A stretch of 5,833 nucleotides of DNA. Source: Maritimibacter sp. GTDB taxonomy: Bacteria; Pseudomonadota; Alphaproteobacteria; Rhodobacterales; Rhodobacteraceae. The notes beneath the pieces were generated by a model. That model had not been told where the DNA came from, ran no database searches, and saw only the letters and a program-made list of their open reading frames with translations. The DNA is taken from assembly GCA_020441225.1 (NCBI GenBank), contig JAGRMP010000090.1, positions 1,469 to 7,301 of the forward strand. The letters are read 5' to 3'. The position numbers and the translations under genes were made by a program. The first letter of the stretch is position 1, and each line of letters opens with the position of its first letter. Below are positions 5,162 through 5,833 of the stretch, in pieces.

Positions 5162-5833
5162 ATGAAACGTAAAGGCATTATTCTTGCCGGGGGCTCGGGA
5201 ACCCGGCTCTACCCGATCACCATGGGGGTCTCGAAACAGCTCCTGCCGGTCTATGACAAGCCGATGATCTACTACCCGCTGAGCGTGCTGATGCTGGCGG
5301 GCATCCGCGAGATCGCCATTATCACCACGCCGGACGACCAGGCTCAGTTCATGCGACTCCTCGGCGACGGCGGCCAGTGGGGACTGAGCCTGACCTATAT
5401 CGTCCAGCCCTCGCCCGACGGGCTCGCCCAGGCCTATATCCTGGCCGAGGACTTCCTCGCCGGCGCGCCCTCGGCGCTGGTGCTGGGCGACAACATCTTC
5501 TTCGGCCACGGCCTGCCCGAGCGCCTCGCAGCCGCCGATGCCGCGCCCACGGGCGGGACGGTGTTCGGCTACCGGGTCTCGGACCCGCAACGCTACGGCG
5601 TGGTCGGCTTCGACGCCGAGGGCAAGGTCGGCGAGATCATCGAGAAACCCGAGGTGCCACCCTCGAACTACGCGGTGACGGGGCTCTATTTCCTCGACGG
5701 CCGCGCGCCTGAATTCGCCAAGGCCGTGAAACCCTCGCCGCGCGGCGAGCTGGAAATCGTCGATCTGTTGTCGATCTACCTCGAAGCCGGCGAATTGCGG
5801 GTCGAAACGATGGGCCGCGGCTATGCCTGGCTC
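5162..5833 (+). CDS. rfbA: Glucose-1-phosphate thymidylyltransferase, 3' end outside window
   Basis: The 224 residues present match RmlA/RfbA, which joins dTTP and glucose-1-phosphate to dTDP-glucose, the first step of dTDP-rhamnose synthesis for O-antigen or exopolysaccharide. Visible signatures are the nucleotide-binding loop [11 protein letters not shown] (8-18), [81 protein letters not shown], and the closing RGYAWL. Full-length enzymes have about 290 residues, so roughly the last quarter lies past the window. I placed the start at the ATG at 5162, giving [11 protein letters not shown], the usual short N-terminus. An in-frame ATG at 5150 would add MSRT, and ribosome binding sites for both are poorly spaced. 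The gene follows the photolyase after 220 bp and seems functionally unrelated; it probably opens a dTDP-sugar operon. Confidence 0.94.
   Translation, partial: MKRKGIILAGGSGTRLYPITMGVSKQLLPVYDKPMIYYPLSVLMLAGIREIAIITTPDDQAQFMRLLGDGGQWGLSLTYIVQPSPDGLAQAYILAEDFLAGAPSALVLGDNIFFGHGLPERLAAADAAPTGGTVFGYRVSDPQRYGVVGFDAEGKVGEIIEKPEVPPSNYAVTGLYFLDGRAPEFAKAVKPSPRGELEIVDLLSIYLEAGELRVETMGRGYAWL

Overview
The window is GC-rich, densely coded DNA that looks like a chromosome segment of an alphaproteobacterium, most likely Rhodobacterales (Rhodobacter/roseobacter relatives). The strongest clue is a sigma-E/ChrR pair with all expected zinc and cupin ligands, divergent from a COG2907 flavoprotein gene that is translationally coupled to a DUF1365 gene. 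As I recall it, Rhodobacter sphaeroides has a similar arrangement. No insertion sequence, tRNA, rRNA or CRISPR array was seen.

Layout. Positions 1-712 (minus) hold a DUF1365 gene cut by the left edge. Positions 709-2016 (minus) hold a complete COG2907-type FAD-dependent oxidoreductase whose stop overlaps the DUF1365 start as ATGA. Positions 2017-2208 are a divergent regulatory region with two mirror-image ECF-type promoters, followed by a leader able to fold in front of rpoE. Positions 2209-2760 are rpoE (GTG start) and 2762-3397 chrR, one base apart. After a 131-bp gap comes a DNA photolyase at 3529-4941. A 220-bp gap with two inverted repeats follows. The window ends inside rfbA (5162 onward), a sugar nucleotidyltransferase gene that probably starts a separate polysaccharide locus.

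How it fits together. In the studied Rhodobacter system, ChrR holds sigma-E inactive until singlet oxygen, made by photosensitised pigments, releases it. Sigma-E then transcribes its own operon and genes for membrane fatty-acid modification and DNA repair. Here the same TGATCC-N18-TAG pattern faces both ways out of one 16-bp palindrome, so the regulator operon and the flavoprotein/DUF1365 operon are predicted to be induced together. The photolyase next to chrR fits the same light-stress theme, although I see no clear sigma-E promoter directly before it.

The gene families are known. The less ordinary parts are the symmetric promoter, structured leaders before rpoE, the photolyase gene and rfbA, a tandem duplication at the flavoprotein C-terminus, and the direct placement of a photolyase behind chrR.
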